Assembly: GCF_018131075.1 (NCBI RefSeq)
Contig: NZ_JAFCLS010000036.1
Location: 1-64,000, forward strand
From: Bradyrhizobium sp. JYMT SZCCT0428
GTDB lineage: Bacteria > Pseudomonadota > Alphaproteobacteria > Rhizobiales > Xanthobacteraceae
Direction: 5' to 3'
Length of the DNA stretch: 64,000 bases
Shown: positions 16,084-25,338 of the stretch, piece by piece
How the letters are laid out: each line of letters starts with the position of its first letter
How positions within the stretch are numbered: the first letter of the stretch is position 1
Notes under the pieces: generated by a model
Database searches by the model: none
What the model was told of the DNA's origin: nothing
What the model saw: the letters and a program-made list of their open reading frames with translations, nothing else
Translations under genes and position numbers: made by a program

Positions 16084-16995
16084 ATGAACCGCAATTACAT
16101 GATTGGTTACGCGCTGGCCGGCGCGTTGTGCGCCACGCCGGCGATGGCGCAGGAACTCACCGGAACGTTGAAGAACATCAAGGATACCGGGGCCATCACG
16201 CTCGGCTTCCGGGATTCGTCGATTCCCTTTTCGTATCTCGATGACAGCCAGAAGCCGGTCGGCTACGCCATGGACATCTGCTACAAGATCGTCGATGCCG
16301 TGAAGAAGGAGCTCAAGCTCGACAAGCTCGAGGTCAAGCTCAATCCGGTGACGTCGTCGACCCGGATTCCACTGCTGGCCAACGGCACCATCGATCTGGA
16401 ATGCGGCTCGACCACCAACAACGCCGAGCGCCAGAAGCAGATCGCCTACACCAACACCCACTTCCTGACCGCGAGCCGCTACGTCTCGAAGAAGTCGAGC
16501 AAGATCAACTCGATCGACGATCTGAAGGGCAAAGCGGTGGTTTCGACATCGGGCACCACCAACATCAAGCAGCTGACCGAAGCCAATGCGGAGAAAAAGC
16601 TCGGCGCCAACATCATTCCGGCCAAGGACCACGCCGAAGCCTTCCTGATGGTCGAGACCGACCGCGCGGTAGCGTTCGTGATGGACGACATCCTGCTGGC
16701 GAGCCTGGTTGCCGGCTCGAAGGCGCCGGATGACTACGTGATCTCCAAGGACGCGTTCTCCAAGCCGGAGCCCTATGGCATCATGCTGCGCAAGGACGAC
16801 CCGGCCTTCAAGAAGGTGGTCGATGCCGCCACGTCAGCGCTCTATACGGGCGGCGAGGGCCAGAAGATCTACGACAAGTGGTTCACCCAGAAGATCCCGC
16901 CGAAGGGTCTGAACCTGAATTCGCCGATGAGCTCGGAACTGAAGAACCAGTACGCCAAGCCGTCGGACTCGCCGGATCCGGACGCCTACAAATAA
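16084..16995 (+). CDS. gltI: amino-acid ABC transporter periplasmic binding protein (GltI-like)
   Basis: A 303-residue family-3 solute-binding protein with a Sec signal peptide (cleavage after AMAQ, about residue 22). RDSSIPFSYLD, VGYAMDICYKIVDA and NGTIDLECGSTTNN match the glutamate/aspartate-binding GltI/AatJ group. AAGGAG lies just upstream of the ATG. It delivers the ligand to the GltJ-GltK-GltL complex encoded next. A strong 12-bp hairpin follows the stop and may raise the level of this subunit over the permeases. Confidence 0.9.
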   Translation: MNRNYMIGYALAGALCATPAMAQELTGTLKNIKDTGAITLGFRDSSIPFSYLDDSQKPVGYAMDICYKIVDAVKKELKLDKLEVKLNPVTSSTRIPLLANGTIDLECGSTTNNAERQKQIAYTNTHFLTASRYVSKKSSKINSIDDLKGKAVVSTSGTTNIKQLTEANAEKKLGANIIPAKDHAEAFLMVETDRAVAFVMDDILLASLVAGSKAPDDYVISKDAFSKPEPYGIMLRKDDPAFKKVVDAATSALYTGGEGQKIYDKWFTQKIPPKGLNLNSPMSSELKNQYAKPSDSPDPDAYK

Positions 16996-17012
16996 GCAAA
17001 TAGATGCTTCTG

Positions 17013-17041
17013 CCCATGCAATGGCCCAACCATTGCATGGG
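17013..17041 (+). terminator. intercistronic stem-loop after gltI
   Basis: CCCATGCAATGG (17013-17024) and its perfect complement (17030-17041) form a 12-bp stem with a five-base loop. No U-run follows. It is better explained as a partial attenuator or mRNA-stabilising hairpin between the binding-protein and permease genes than as a full terminator. Confidence 0.7.
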
Positions 17042-17075
17042 TACGTTTCGGTAGCGCAGCGGACGGTAGGCCTTC

Positions 17076-17807
17076 GTGAATTATAATTGGAACTGGAGCA
17101 TCTTCTTCGAGCCGGCCCCGGGCGGGACCGGCACCTATTTCCATATGCTGCTGACGGGACTGTGGCTGACCATCCAGACCGGAATCTTCGCCTGGATCAT
17201 CGCGTTGATATTCGGCTCGATTGTCGGCGTGTTGCGCACGCTGCCGTCGAAGACCGCCTACTGGATCGGCTTCGCCTGGGTCGAGTTCTTCCGCAACATG
17301 CCGCTTCTGGTGCAGCTGTTCCTCTGGTTCTTCGTGCTGCCCGAATTGCTGCCGCGCAGCTGGGGACTGTGGCTGAAACAGATGCCCAATGCGCCGTTCT
17401 ATACCGCGGCGATCGGGATCGGCCTGTTCATGTCGGCGCGCGTCGCCGTGCAATTGGGCGCCGGCATCGCCTCGCTGCCGCGCGGGCAAAAACAGGCCGC
17501 GACCGCGCTCGGGCTGACGACGTTGCAGGGTTATCGCTACGTGCTGCTGCCGATTGCGTTCCGAATCATCATGCCGCCGTTGACCTCGGAGTTCCTCAAC
17601 ACCATCAAGAACACGGCGGTCGCGATCACGATCGGCTTGATCGAACTGACCGGCCAGGCGCGGTCGATGCAGGAGTTCTCGTTCCAGGTGTTCGAGGCTT
17701 TCACCGCCGCGACCGTGATGTATCTTTTGATCAACATCATCGTCGTCACCGGCATGCGCTTCCTCGAACGCAGCCTGGCGATCCCCGGCTACATCACGGG
17801 GAAATAA
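17076..17807 (+). CDS. gltJ: amino-acid ABC transporter permease (GltJ-like)
   Basis: A 243-residue inner-membrane permease of the HisMQ type with about five helices. The EAA loop that contacts the ATPase reads QAATALGLTTLQGYRYVLLP near residues 143-162. The start is GTG, 34 bases past the hairpin. FFRNMPLLVQLFLW is the typical second-helix region. It pairs with the next permease to form the heterodimeric channel for acidic amino acids (family knowledge). Confidence 0.92.
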   Translation: MNYNWNWSIFFEPAPGGTGTYFHMLLTGLWLTIQTGIFAWIIALIFGSIVGVLRTLPSKTAYWIGFAWVEFFRNMPLLVQLFLWFFVLPELLPRSWGLWLKQMPNAPFYTAAIGIGLFMSARVAVQLGAGIASLPRGQKQAATALGLTTLQGYRYVLLPIAFRIIMPPLTSEFLNTIKNTAVAITIGLIELTGQARSMQEFSFQVFEAFTAATVMYLLINIIVVTGMRFLERSLAIPGYITGK

Positions 17808-17811
17808 CCAC

Positions 17812-18504
17812 ATGTTCGCCAATTTCGATTTCGACGTCATCCGCCGTTCGCTCGGCTACCTGTTTCTCGACGGCATGGCGTTTACGCTGACGCTGACCGG
17901 GCTCTCGGCGCTCGGCGGGATCATCTTCGGCACGCTGATCGCGCTGATGCGGCTATCCGGTTTCAAAGTGCTTGGCCGGATCGCCGGGCTTTACGTCGAC
18001 TTCATGCGGTCGCTGCCGCTGGTGCTGGTGATCTTCTGGTTCTATTTCCTGGTGCCTTATGTCGGGCAATGGCTGACCGGCGCGTCGCGCCCGATCAGCG
18101 TCGGCGCCTTCACCTCCGCGCTCGTCACCTTCATCATGTTCGAGGCGGCGTATTTTTCCGAGATCATGCGCGCCGGCATCCAGTCGATCTCCAAGGGCCA
18201 GCCTGCCGCGGCCAATGCGCTCGGCATGACCTACGCCCAGACCATGCGCTACGTCGTGCTGCCGCAGGCGTTCCGTAACATGTTGCCGGTGCTGCTGACC
18301 CAGACCATCGTGCTGTTCCAGGACACTTCGCTGGTCTATGTGCTGTCGATGCCGGATTTCCTCGGCGCCGCCAGCAAGGTTGCGCAGCGCGACGGCCGGC
18401 TGGTCGAGATGTACCTGTTCGCGGCGGTGGTCTATTTCACGATTTCCTGTGCCGCCTCGTTCGGCGTCCGGCGCCTGCAGGCGCGTATCAGTATTGTCCG
18501 TTAG
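17812..18504 (+). CDS. gltK: amino-acid ABC transporter permease (GltK-like)
   Basis: A 230-residue second HisMQ-type permease, starting four bases after the previous stop. FMRSLPLVLVIFWFYFLVP and the EAA loop AAANALGMTYAQTMRYVVLP are clear. Together with the preceding subunit it makes the membrane channel. Confidence 0.92.
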   Translation: MFANFDFDVIRRSLGYLFLDGMAFTLTLTGLSALGGIIFGTLIALMRLSGFKVLGRIAGLYVDFMRSLPLVLVIFWFYFLVPYVGQWLTGASRPISVGAFTSALVTFIMFEAAYFSEIMRAGIQSISKGQPAAANALGMTYAQTMRYVVLPQAFRNMLPVLLTQTIVLFQDTSLVYVLSMPDFLGAASKVAQRDGRLVEMYLFAAVVYFTISCAASFGVRRLQARISIVR

Positions 18505-18513
18505 GGAACGCGC

Positions 18514-19245
18514 ATGATCGAAATCAATCACGTCAATAAATGGTATGGGCCGACCTTCCAGGCGTTGAAGGATTGCACGACCAAGGTCGCCAAGGGCGAA
18601 GTGGTTGTCGTGTGCGGTCCGTCAGGCTCGGGCAAGTCGACGCTGATCAAATGCGTCAACGCGCTGGAGCCGATCCAGGAAGGCGAGATCATCCTCGACG
18701 GCATCAAGGTCAATGATCCCAAGACCGACCTGCCGAAGCTGCGCGCCCGCGTCGGCATGGTGTTCCAGCATTTTGAGCTGTTCCCGCACCTGAAGATCAT
18801 CGAGAATCTGTGCCTGGGGCAGGAGAAGGTACTGGGCCGGTCTCACGACGAGGCGATGGCCAAGGGCGCCAAGCTGCTCGACCGCGTCGGATTGAAGGAT
18901 CATGCCAACAAATACCCGGCCGAACTGTCCGGCGGACAGCAGCAGCGTGTGGCGATTGCACGCGCGCTGGCGATGGATCCGATCGCCATGCTGTTCGACG
19001 AGCCGACCTCGGCGCTCGATCCCGAAATGATCAGCGAAGTGCTCGACGTGATGGTCGATCTGGCCCGCGAGGGCATGACCATGATGGTCGTGACCCACGA
19101 AATGGGCTTTGCCCGCAAGGTGGCGCATCGTGTTATCTTCATGGACCAGGGCGAGATCGTCGAGGATGCGCAGAAGGACGACTTCTTCGGCAAGCCGCGC
19201 AGCGACCGCGCGCAGAAATTTTTGTCGAAGATTCTGTCGCATTAA
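18514..19245 (+). CDS. gltL: amino-acid ABC transporter ATP-binding protein (GltL-like)
   Basis: A 243-residue ATPase. Walker A is GPSGSGKST (about 33-41), the Q-loop lies in VFQHFELFPH, the signature is LSGGQQQRVAIARAL, Walker B is MLFDEPTSALD and the H-loop is VTHEMGFA. The start is ten bases after the second permease. It powers uptake by the GltIJK subunits. A palindromic repeat lies just downstream and ends the operon. Confidence 0.95.
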   Translation: MIEINHVNKWYGPTFQALKDCTTKVAKGEVVVVCGPSGSGKSTLIKCVNALEPIQEGEIILDGIKVNDPKTDLPKLRARVGMVFQHFELFPHLKIIENLCLGQEKVLGRSHDEAMAKGAKLLDRVGLKDHANKYPAELSGGQQQRVAIARALAMDPIAMLFDEPTSALDPEMISEVLDVMVDLAREGMTMMVVTHEMGFARKVAHRVIFMDQGEIVEDAQKDDFFGKPRSDRAQKFLSKILSH

Positions 19246-19261
19246 GCCCGACTGTCGGTCC

Positions 19262-19344
19262 CGTCATTGCGAGCGCAGCGAAGCAATCCATAGCGCCGCA
19301 ACGGAGGGATGGATTGCTTCGTCGCTGCGCTCCTCGCAATGACG
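19262..19344. repeat. palindromic intergenic repeat (GTCATTGCGAGCGAAGCGAAG family), copy 3
   Basis: Same family as at 4803 and 7199, with an extra CTCC insertion in the right arm. It is located between the ABC operon and the transaminase gene, where it may end or thin out transcription. Confidence 0.85.
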
Positions 19345-19449
19345 AAGATATGCAGTTGCGCTTGGTAGTTCCAAAATCATCGATCAAGCGCTAAGGATTC
19401 GCTTTATACTGTCCGCCGCACTCACGTCATCGCCCTCAGGAGACTTCGC

Positions 19450-20307
19450 TTGGAACAGATTGCTTACGTCAACGGTTCATTCGTGCCCATGGCCGACGCC
19501 AAGGTGTCGATTCTCGACCGCGGATTCCTGTTTGCCGACGGCATCTATGAGGTCGCGGCCGTGCTGGACGGCAAGCTGATCGACAATGCCTCGCATCTGG
19601 CGCGGCTGGAGCGTTCGGTCGGCGAGATCGAGCTGGCACTGCCCGAGACCATCGAGCGGATTCAGGAAATCCAGAAGGAGCTGGTGACGCGCAACAACCT
19701 CGTCAACGGCATGGTCTATCTGGAAGTGACGCGTGGCGCCGACACCGGGCGCGATTTTGCGTTTCCAAAGGACGTCAAGCCGACGCTGATCATGTTTACC
19801 TCCGTGAAAGACATCATCAACGCGCCGTCGGCCAAAACCGGCATCGCCGTGATCACGGTGCCCGATCTGCGCTGGACCCGCCGCGACATCAAGAGCGTGG
19901 CGCTGCTGGCGCAAGTGCTGGCGAAGCAGGCCGCAGCCGTGGCCGGCGCCGGCGAGGCCTGGATGATCGAGGACGGCAAGATCACCGAGGGCGGTTCGTC
20001 CTCAGCCTTCATCCTGACGCAGGACGACGTGCTGGTGACGCGGCAGAACGGCAGCGAGATCTTGCCGGGCTGCACCCGCAAGGCGGTGGTCAAGCTGGCC
20101 GAAGAGCGCCAGCTCCGGATCGAAGAGCGCGCGTTTACGGTGGACGAGGCGCTCGCCGCAAAGGAAGCCTTCATCACCAGCGCCACCGTGTTCGTTCAGG
20201 CGGTGGTATCGATCGACGGCAAGAAAGTCGCGACCGGCAAGCCCGGCCCGATGACCGATCGCCTGCGCGAAATCTATGTCGAGTTCGCCAAGGCGACCGC
20301 GGTTTAG
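19450..20307 (+). CDS. dat: class IV PLP aminotransferase, D-amino-acid transaminase-like
   Basis: A 285-residue fold-type IV PLP enzyme. The catalytic lysine is Lys148 in RRDIKSVALL, followed by LAKQAA, the pattern seen in D-alanine aminotransferases. ITEGGSSSAFI supplies the PLP-ring Glu and phosphate contacts. The start is TTG preceded by AGGAG. It moves amino groups between D-amino acids and 2-oxo acids; a branched-chain or 4-amino-4-deoxychorismate role is less likely given DRGFLFADGIYEV. Position after an amino-acid transporter suggests D-amino-acid or 2-oxo-acid interconversion (inference). Confidence 0.88.
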   Translation: MEQIAYVNGSFVPMADAKVSILDRGFLFADGIYEVAAVLDGKLIDNASHLARLERSVGEIELALPETIERIQEIQKELVTRNNLVNGMVYLEVTRGADTGRDFAFPKDVKPTLIMFTSVKDIINAPSAKTGIAVITVPDLRWTRRDIKSVALLAQVLAKQAAAVAGAGEAWMIEDGKITEGGSSSAFILTQDDVLVTRQNGSEILPGCTRKAVVKLAEERQLRIEERAFTVDEALAAKEAFITSATVFVQAVVSIDGKKVATGKPGPMTDRLREIYVEFAKATAV

Positions 20308-20376
20308 GCGGCGCCACGCCGCCGCAGCCTTCGTTTTCACCGGGGTAAATGGCGCGGAGGCCGATGGCGATCAGCC

Positions 20377-21135
20377 TCACCGCCTCAGCTCTTCGAATTG
20401 TAGGACGACGCCCTGCGCCAGGCTGACGACGGCGATTGCCGCGATCAGCCGCTGCGACCATTGCCGGAAACTGGCGTCGTCGATGGCCTCGAGCAGGATT
20501 CGCGACAGCTGCGTTCCGAGCAGCGCCGCCACAATGGCGAGCACGATCGCGACCGGTGAAATCGTGCCGCCTCCGGCGAAAAGCGCGTGACCGAAATAGA
20601 CCAGCTTGACCAAATGTCCGCCGGTGTTGATCGCGGCCTTGGTCGCGACGATCTGTCTGGTGCCGAGGTCGGAGCGCACGAAGAACAGGTCGAGCATCGG
20701 ACCTGAGACGCCGCAGGTCAGGTGCAGCGCCGTGCAGAGGGTGCCGCAGCCGACGGCCTGCCGGGGGTCCATGACGTTGGGCGTCCATCGGGCCGGCAGT
20801 GCAAGCCCGACCAGGCTCACCAGGCCAATGAAAATTAGGGCCATTGGCTTGGTGGGCGTGACCGGCCCGAACGCGATGGCAAGTGCTGCTATCAGTGCGC
20901 CGGCGGCGTAGCGCGCCACGATCGGCCAGCAGATGTGCTGCCGCCAGAGCCAGGCGCGGGCGGCGTTGGAGGCGATCTGGGTGATGGCGTGCAGCGCCAT
21001 TGCGGGCGCCAAAGGCATGAATGCCAGCAGCAAACCCATCAGGATCATGCCGCCGGCCATGCCGAACACCCCCGAAATGAACGAGGTGGACAGCACGGAC
21101 GTGGCGAGCGCTGCGGCGAAAGGCACACTGATCAT
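20377..21135 (-). CDS. TauE/SafE-family membrane transporter
   Basis: A 252-residue membrane protein with about seven to eight helices and the family SGVFGMAGGMILMGLLL motif at the start. The family exports or takes up sulfite, sulfoacetate or related anions. GGAGG lies before the ATG at 21135, so the longer frame to 21192 is not needed. It diverges from the LysR gene by about 100 bases and may be its target. The substrate is not deducible. Confidence 0.85.
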   Translation of the reverse strand: MISVPFAAALATSVLSTSFISGVFGMAGGMILMGLLLAFMPLAPAMALHAITQIASNAARAWLWRQHICWPIVARYAAGALIAALAIAFGPVTPTKPMALIFIGLVSLVGLALPARWTPNVMDPRQAVGCGTLCTALHLTCGVSGPMLDLFFVRSDLGTRQIVATKAAINTGGHLVKLVYFGHALFAGGGTISPVAIVLAIVAALLGTQLSRILLEAIDDASFRQWSQRLIAAIAVVSLAQGVVLQFEELRR

Positions 21136-21237
21136 GGCGACCTCCATGAAATTCGATGGGCCTTCATCGCGGATTTGACAGCCGCCGCGCAAACGGGTTT
21201 ATCTGACCCATAGGCTTAGGAAAACTTGGTCAGTCCG

Positions 21238-22125
21238 ATGCGACGCCTGCCTTCGCTGAATGGATTGCGCGCCTTCGAGGCGGCTGCCCGCCATGGCAGC
21301 TTCGTCGGCGCCGCCGCCGAGTTGAACGTGACGCAGGCGGCTGTCAGCCGCATGGTGCGGCTGCTCGAGGAGCGGTTCGGCTTTCAACTGTTCGAGCGCC
21401 GGGCCAACGGCCTCGACCTGACGCCGCAAGGCAAGGCGCTGCAGCCTGGCCTGACTTCGGCCTTTGACGCCATCGCCGGCATTGCCGAGCAGGTCACGGC
21501 GATGCGCACCACGCCGGTGCTGACGCTTGGCGTCGGCCCCTCGTTTGCGGTCCGCTGGCTGATCCCGCGGCTGCGCGGCTTTTACGAACAGCATCCCGAA
21601 ATCGACGTCCGGCTCTCGACCGGCGGCGCGATCAATCCGTTTCGCGACGACTGGACCTGCGGAATCCTGCTCGGCGACGGCAACTGGGCAGGCTACGAAT
21701 CCGAATTGCTGTTTACGACAGATCTCTTTCCGGTTTGCAGCAAAGCGGTCGCGGCGCGCCTCACCAGTCCCTCGAAGCTGACCCGCCAAGACATGCTGCA
21801 GGTGTCGCACTCGCCGGAAGACTGGAGCCTGTGGCTCGCGGCGGCCGGGGTGAAGCCGCGCGGCAAGGTGCACGGGCCGAGCTTCGGCAATTACGCGATG
21901 GCGCTGCAGGCAGCGGTGGACGGGATCGGCGTGGCGATCGGGTTGCGCCCCTATGTCGAGGACGACATGGCGAGGGGGCGCCTGGTGGCGCCGTTTTCGA
22001 TCACCATACCGAAGAAGCGGGCCTGGTATCTGGTCTATCGCCCCTTCCGCCGCGACGATCCCGGTCTGGCGGTACTGCGCGCCTGGTTGCTCGAATCATT
22101 GGGATCGAAACCAACATCTGCTTGA
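21238..22125 (+). CDS. LysR-family regulator, GcvA-like
   Basis: A 295-residue LysR protein. RRLPSLNGLRAFEAAARHGS and ELNVTQAAVSRMVRLLEE form the GcvA-type winged HTH, followed by the periplasmic-binding-like effector domain. The ATG at 21238 gives the usual start; a TTG at 21226 has AGGA at good spacing and is an alternative. Neighbours on both sides (TauE-like permease, divergent; Bug protein, downstream by 24 bases) are its likely targets. Confidence 0.88.
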   Translation: MRRLPSLNGLRAFEAAARHGSFVGAAAELNVTQAAVSRMVRLLEERFGFQLFERRANGLDLTPQGKALQPGLTSAFDAIAGIAEQVTAMRTTPVLTLGVGPSFAVRWLIPRLRGFYEQHPEIDVRLSTGGAINPFRDDWTCGILLGDGNWAGYESELLFTTDLFPVCSKAVAARLTSPSKLTRQDMLQVSHSPEDWSLWLAAAGVKPRGKVHGPSFGNYAMALQAAVDGIGVAIGLRPYVEDDMARGRLVAPFSITIPKKRAWYLVYRPFRRDDPGLAVLRAWLLESLGSKPTSA

Positions 22126-22149
22126 TGGTGGTTTGTGGTATGTTCAAAC

Positions 22150-23133
22150 ATGCAATTCGCGCGCGATACAAAGATCCTGTCCGCCCTGCTGGCGCTTGCC
22201 GCATGCCTCGCTTTGTCGAGCCTGCCCGCCTTCGCGGGTTATCCCGACCGGACCATCAGGATCGTTGTGCCGTTCGCGCCGGGCGGCGGCACCGACGTGA
22301 TCGCGCGGACGCTGGCGCAGGAGATGGCAAAAGATCTCGGCGCCTCCATCATCATCGAGAACAAGCCCGGCGCGGGCACCATCCTCGGCACGCAGTCGGT
22401 CGCGGCCAGCGCGCCTGACGGCTACACGCTGTTGATGGGGACCTTTGCCAACGCGGTCAATCCAAGCCTGAACGCGAAGCTGCCTTACGATGCGCATAGG
22501 GATTTTGCGGCGGTGGCGTTGATCGCGCGCTCCTTCAACCTCGTCGTGGTCAATCCGGCTTCGCCGATCAAATCGATCGGCGATTTGATTGCGGTGGCCA
22601 AGGCCGAGCCGAATAAATTGTCGTACGGCACCTATGGCACCGGCACCTCGGCGCATCTGGCCGGCGAACTGTTCAAGCACATGGCCAGGGTCAACCTGAC
22701 CACCGTGCCGTACAAGGGCGCGGCGCCCGCGATCACCGACCTGCTCGGCGGACAGATCCAGGTGATCTTCACCACCGTTGCCAGCGCCGCTTCGCTGGTC
22801 GCCGCCGGCCAGTTGCGCGCGATCGCGGTGACGTCGGCCGAGCGCTCGCCGGCCTTCCCGGAATTGCCGACGGTGTCGGAAGCCGGTGTCGCCGGCTATG
22901 CGGCCGAAGCCTGGTACGGCCTGTACACGCCCGCCAAAACTCCGCGTGACATCATCGACCTCCTGAACAAGTCGGCCGCCAAGGCCGTCCAGTCGGAAGC
23001 GTTCAGGAAACTCGGCGTCAACGAAGGCCTCGTGATGGTGGCAGAGCCGCCCGAAGCGCTCGACCGCTACTTCAGCGTCGAGGAAACGCGCTGGCGCAAG
23101 GTGATCCAGGACGCCGGGATCAAGATCGAGTAG
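22150..23133 (+). CDS. orphan Bug-family periplasmic binding protein
   Basis: A 327-residue Bug/TctC-type protein with a Sec signal peptide ending at AFAG. It then has YPDRTIRIVVPFAPGGGTD and NKPGAGTILG. GTG at 22135 is an alternative start. No TctA/TctB genes are nearby, so it must borrow a permease or act in sensing, as is known for Bug families. The LysR gene just upstream is a likely regulator. Confidence 0.88.
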   Translation: MQFARDTKILSALLALAACLALSSLPAFAGYPDRTIRIVVPFAPGGGTDVIARTLAQEMAKDLGASIIIENKPGAGTILGTQSVAASAPDGYTLLMGTFANAVNPSLNAKLPYDAHRDFAAVALIARSFNLVVVNPASPIKSIGDLIAVAKAEPNKLSYGTYGTGTSAHLAGELFKHMARVNLTTVPYKGAAPAITDLLGGQIQVIFTTVASAASLVAAGQLRAIAVTSAERSPAFPELPTVSEAGVAGYAAEAWYGLYTPAKTPRDIIDLLNKSAAKAVQSEAFRKLGVNEGLVMVAEPPEALDRYFSVEETRWRKVIQDAGIKIE

Positions 23134-23138
23134 GTGTC

Positions 23139-23924
23139 CTACCGCTTGTCCGCCACGAACCGGTTACGCAGGGTGCCGATGCCGGTGATGTCGATCTCGA
23201 CCACGTCGCCGGCCTTCAGATCCGGCGAGGCGCCGTCGGTGCCCATCCAGATCACGTCGCCCGGCCACAGCGTGAAATATTTCGTCAGCTCGACGATGAA
23301 CGGCACGATGCCGAAGATCATCTCGTTGGTACGGAAGCGGCCGGTCTCCTTGCCATTGACGCGGATCGCGGTTTCCATCCGGTCGAGGTCGACATCGGTT
23401 TCGATCCAGGGCCCCATCGGCTTGAACGTGTCGGCGTTCTTGGATCGCCACAGCGAGCGATCGGCCTTCTGCCAGGTGCGTTCGCTGACGTCGTTGCCGA
23501 TAGTGTAGCCGAACACGCAGGACATCGCGTTGGCTTCGGTCAGGTGTTTTGCCTTCTTGCCGATCACGACGACGAGTTCGCCCTCGTAATGGATTTTCTC
23601 GGTCGCAGTCGCCGGGATCACCACATCTTCATCATGGGCGATCAGCGCGTTCTGCGCGCGGTAGCCGATCTCGGGACGATCAGGCACGTTCGGAACCGTG
23701 CCGGCCTTGTCGGCGGCTTCCTTCAGATGCTTCAGATAGTTCAGCCCGACGCAATAGAACGTGCGCGGGATCAGCGGCAGTTCGATCTTCACGTCCTTGA
23801 GTGCATGGGTTTGCGCGCCGCGCTGCCATTCGCCGAACGGATCGCCGCTGACTGACATGACCTTGTCGCCCTCGACGAGGCCCCAGGATGTGTTGCCGGC
23901 GGCGGTGAATTTGAGCCAACGCAT
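23139..23924 (-). CDS. fumarylacetoacetate hydrolase (FAH)-family protein
   Basis: A 261-residue protein of the FAH fold. CVGLNYLKHLKEA, IHYEGELVVVIGKKAK (metal-binding Glu pair) and GYTIGNDVSER are conserved. TDGASPDLKAGDVVEIDITGIGTLRN at the C-terminus is typical of the catabolic hydrolases (hydratases, decarboxylases, acylpyruvases). AAAGGA lies before the ATG. It is last in a three-gene operon, 15 bases after the monooxygenase stop, and likely cleaves or decarboxylates the product of that pathway. Confidence 0.9.
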   Translation of the reverse strand: MRWLKFTAAGNTSWGLVEGDKVMSVSGDPFGEWQRGAQTHALKDVKIELPLIPRTFYCVGLNYLKHLKEAADKAGTVPNVPDRPEIGYRAQNALIAHDEDVVIPATATEKIHYEGELVVVIGKKAKHLTEANAMSCVFGYTIGNDVSERTWQKADRSLWRSKNADTFKPMGPWIETDVDLDRMETAIRVNGKETGRFRTNEMIFGIVPFIVELTKYFTLWPGDVIWMGTDGASPDLKAGDVVEIDITGIGTLRNRFVADKR

Positions 23925-23939
23925 GAAATATCCTTTGCT

Positions 23940-25307
23940 TTATTCGGCTGCGGCCTGCGGCTTGGTTTTCCAGGCGCCGGCTTTGGTGCGCGGCAGACCG
24001 AGATTTTCGCGCAACGTCTTGCTGGCATAATCCTTGTGAAACAGGCCGCGCCGCTGCAGTTCCGGCACGACATGCTTGACGAAATCGGCATAGGAGCCGG
24101 GCACGATGGTGGCCGCGATGACAAAGCCGTCGCAGCCTCGCTCGACAAACATCTCCTCTAGCTTATCCGAAATCTCCTTCGGCCCGCCGACGATCGCGTC
24201 CTGCACCTGGCCGCGGCCGGAGAACGTGACGAAGTCGCGCGCACTGGGATTGGTCTTGCCTGAATTCTTGAGCACGCCGTCGCGAATGCCGAGGATGCCC
24301 TGCATGCTCTTGAGCTCTTCTGTTGTCAGGGGCTCATCGAGCGGCTTCGAGGCGAAGTCGTAGTTCAGCGCTTCGGCGAGCAGCGACAGCGCATCGATCT
24401 GCAGCGGCAGCTTGTTGATCACGGCCATCTTGTCCTCGGCCTCACTCTTGGTCGCGCCGCAGACGGGTGTGGTGAGGTTGCAGAGGAACATCTGGTCGGG
24501 ATCGCGGCCGGCTTTCGCCGCTTCGTTGCGGACCGCGGCATAGCCCTCCTTGGCGGCGGCCACGTTGCGCGCGGCGGTGAAAATCACCTCGCCCCATCGT
24601 CCCGCAAAGCGCTGGCCGCGGCCGGACGCGCCGGCCTGGATGATGACGGGATGGCCCTGCGCCGAGCGCGGCACGGTGAATGGCCCGCGCGACTTGAAGA
24701 ACTGGCCCTTGTGGTCCAGCCGCCTGACCTTGGCCGGATCGGCGAAGCGGCCGCTCGTCTTGTCCATGATCAGCGAGCCGTCTTCCCAGGTGTCCCAATG
24801 GCCGAGCACGACTTCCATGAATTCGTCGGCCCGGTCGTAGCGGAAGTCATGCTCGAGATGGGCATCCTTGCCCATGTTGTGGGCTTCGCCGTCATTGAGC
24901 GAGGTGACGACGTTCCACCCGGCGCGTCCGCCTGTCATCAAATCGAGGGTGGCGAAGCGGCGCGCAACGTCGAACGGCTCGAAATAGGTGGTGGAGCAGG
25001 TCGAGGCCAACCCAAGTTTCTCGGTGACCATGCCCATCGTGGTCAGCACCACGATCGGATCCATCTTCACGCAGCGGATGCCGTACTCGACCGTGTGGGC
25101 GTGGTCATTGCCGTAGCGGTCGGGCATCGCCAGCCGGTCGTCGAAGAACGCCATGTGGAATTTGCCGGCTTCGAGGATCCGGGCGATTTCCTGGTAGTAA
25201 TCGGCCGACATCGAATCGTCGCGCGATTCCGGGTGCCGCCATGAACTCGGCAGATTGGTGCAGTTCTGCGCCTGCAGGAAGCCGACCATCGCCATTTGCC
25301 GTGTCAT
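23940..25307 (-). CDS. LLM-class FMNH2-dependent monooxygenase (NtaA/DmoA type)
   Basis: A 455-residue flavin monooxygenase of the same group as that at 7293. It carries TGGRAGWNVVTS, HDFRYDRADEF and PVIIQAGASGRGQRFAGRWGE. GGGGAGA lies before the ATG. It sits between an Ldh-family dehydrogenase and an FAH-family hydrolase in one operon, which suggests oxygenation, oxidation and hydrolysis of one organic substrate. No dedicated flavin reductase is adjacent; a general one must serve. Confidence 0.88.
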   Translation of the reverse strand: MTRQMAMVGFLQAQNCTNLPSSWRHPESRDDSMSADYYQEIARILEAGKFHMAFFDDRLAMPDRYGNDHAHTVEYGIRCVKMDPIVVLTTMGMVTEKLGLASTCSTTYFEPFDVARRFATLDLMTGGRAGWNVVTSLNDGEAHNMGKDAHLEHDFRYDRADEFMEVVLGHWDTWEDGSLIMDKTSGRFADPAKVRRLDHKGQFFKSRGPFTVPRSAQGHPVIIQAGASGRGQRFAGRWGEVIFTAARNVAAAKEGYAAVRNEAAKAGRDPDQMFLCNLTTPVCGATKSEAEDKMAVINKLPLQIDALSLLAEALNYDFASKPLDEPLTTEELKSMQGILGIRDGVLKNSGKTNPSARDFVTFSGRGQVQDAIVGGPKEISDKLEEMFVERGCDGFVIAATIVPGSYADFVKHVVPELQRRGLFHKDYASKTLRENLGLPRTKAGAWKTKPQAAAE

Positions 25308-25338
25308 ATCGTTCTCCCCAAATCGGCCAAGCGCGGCT

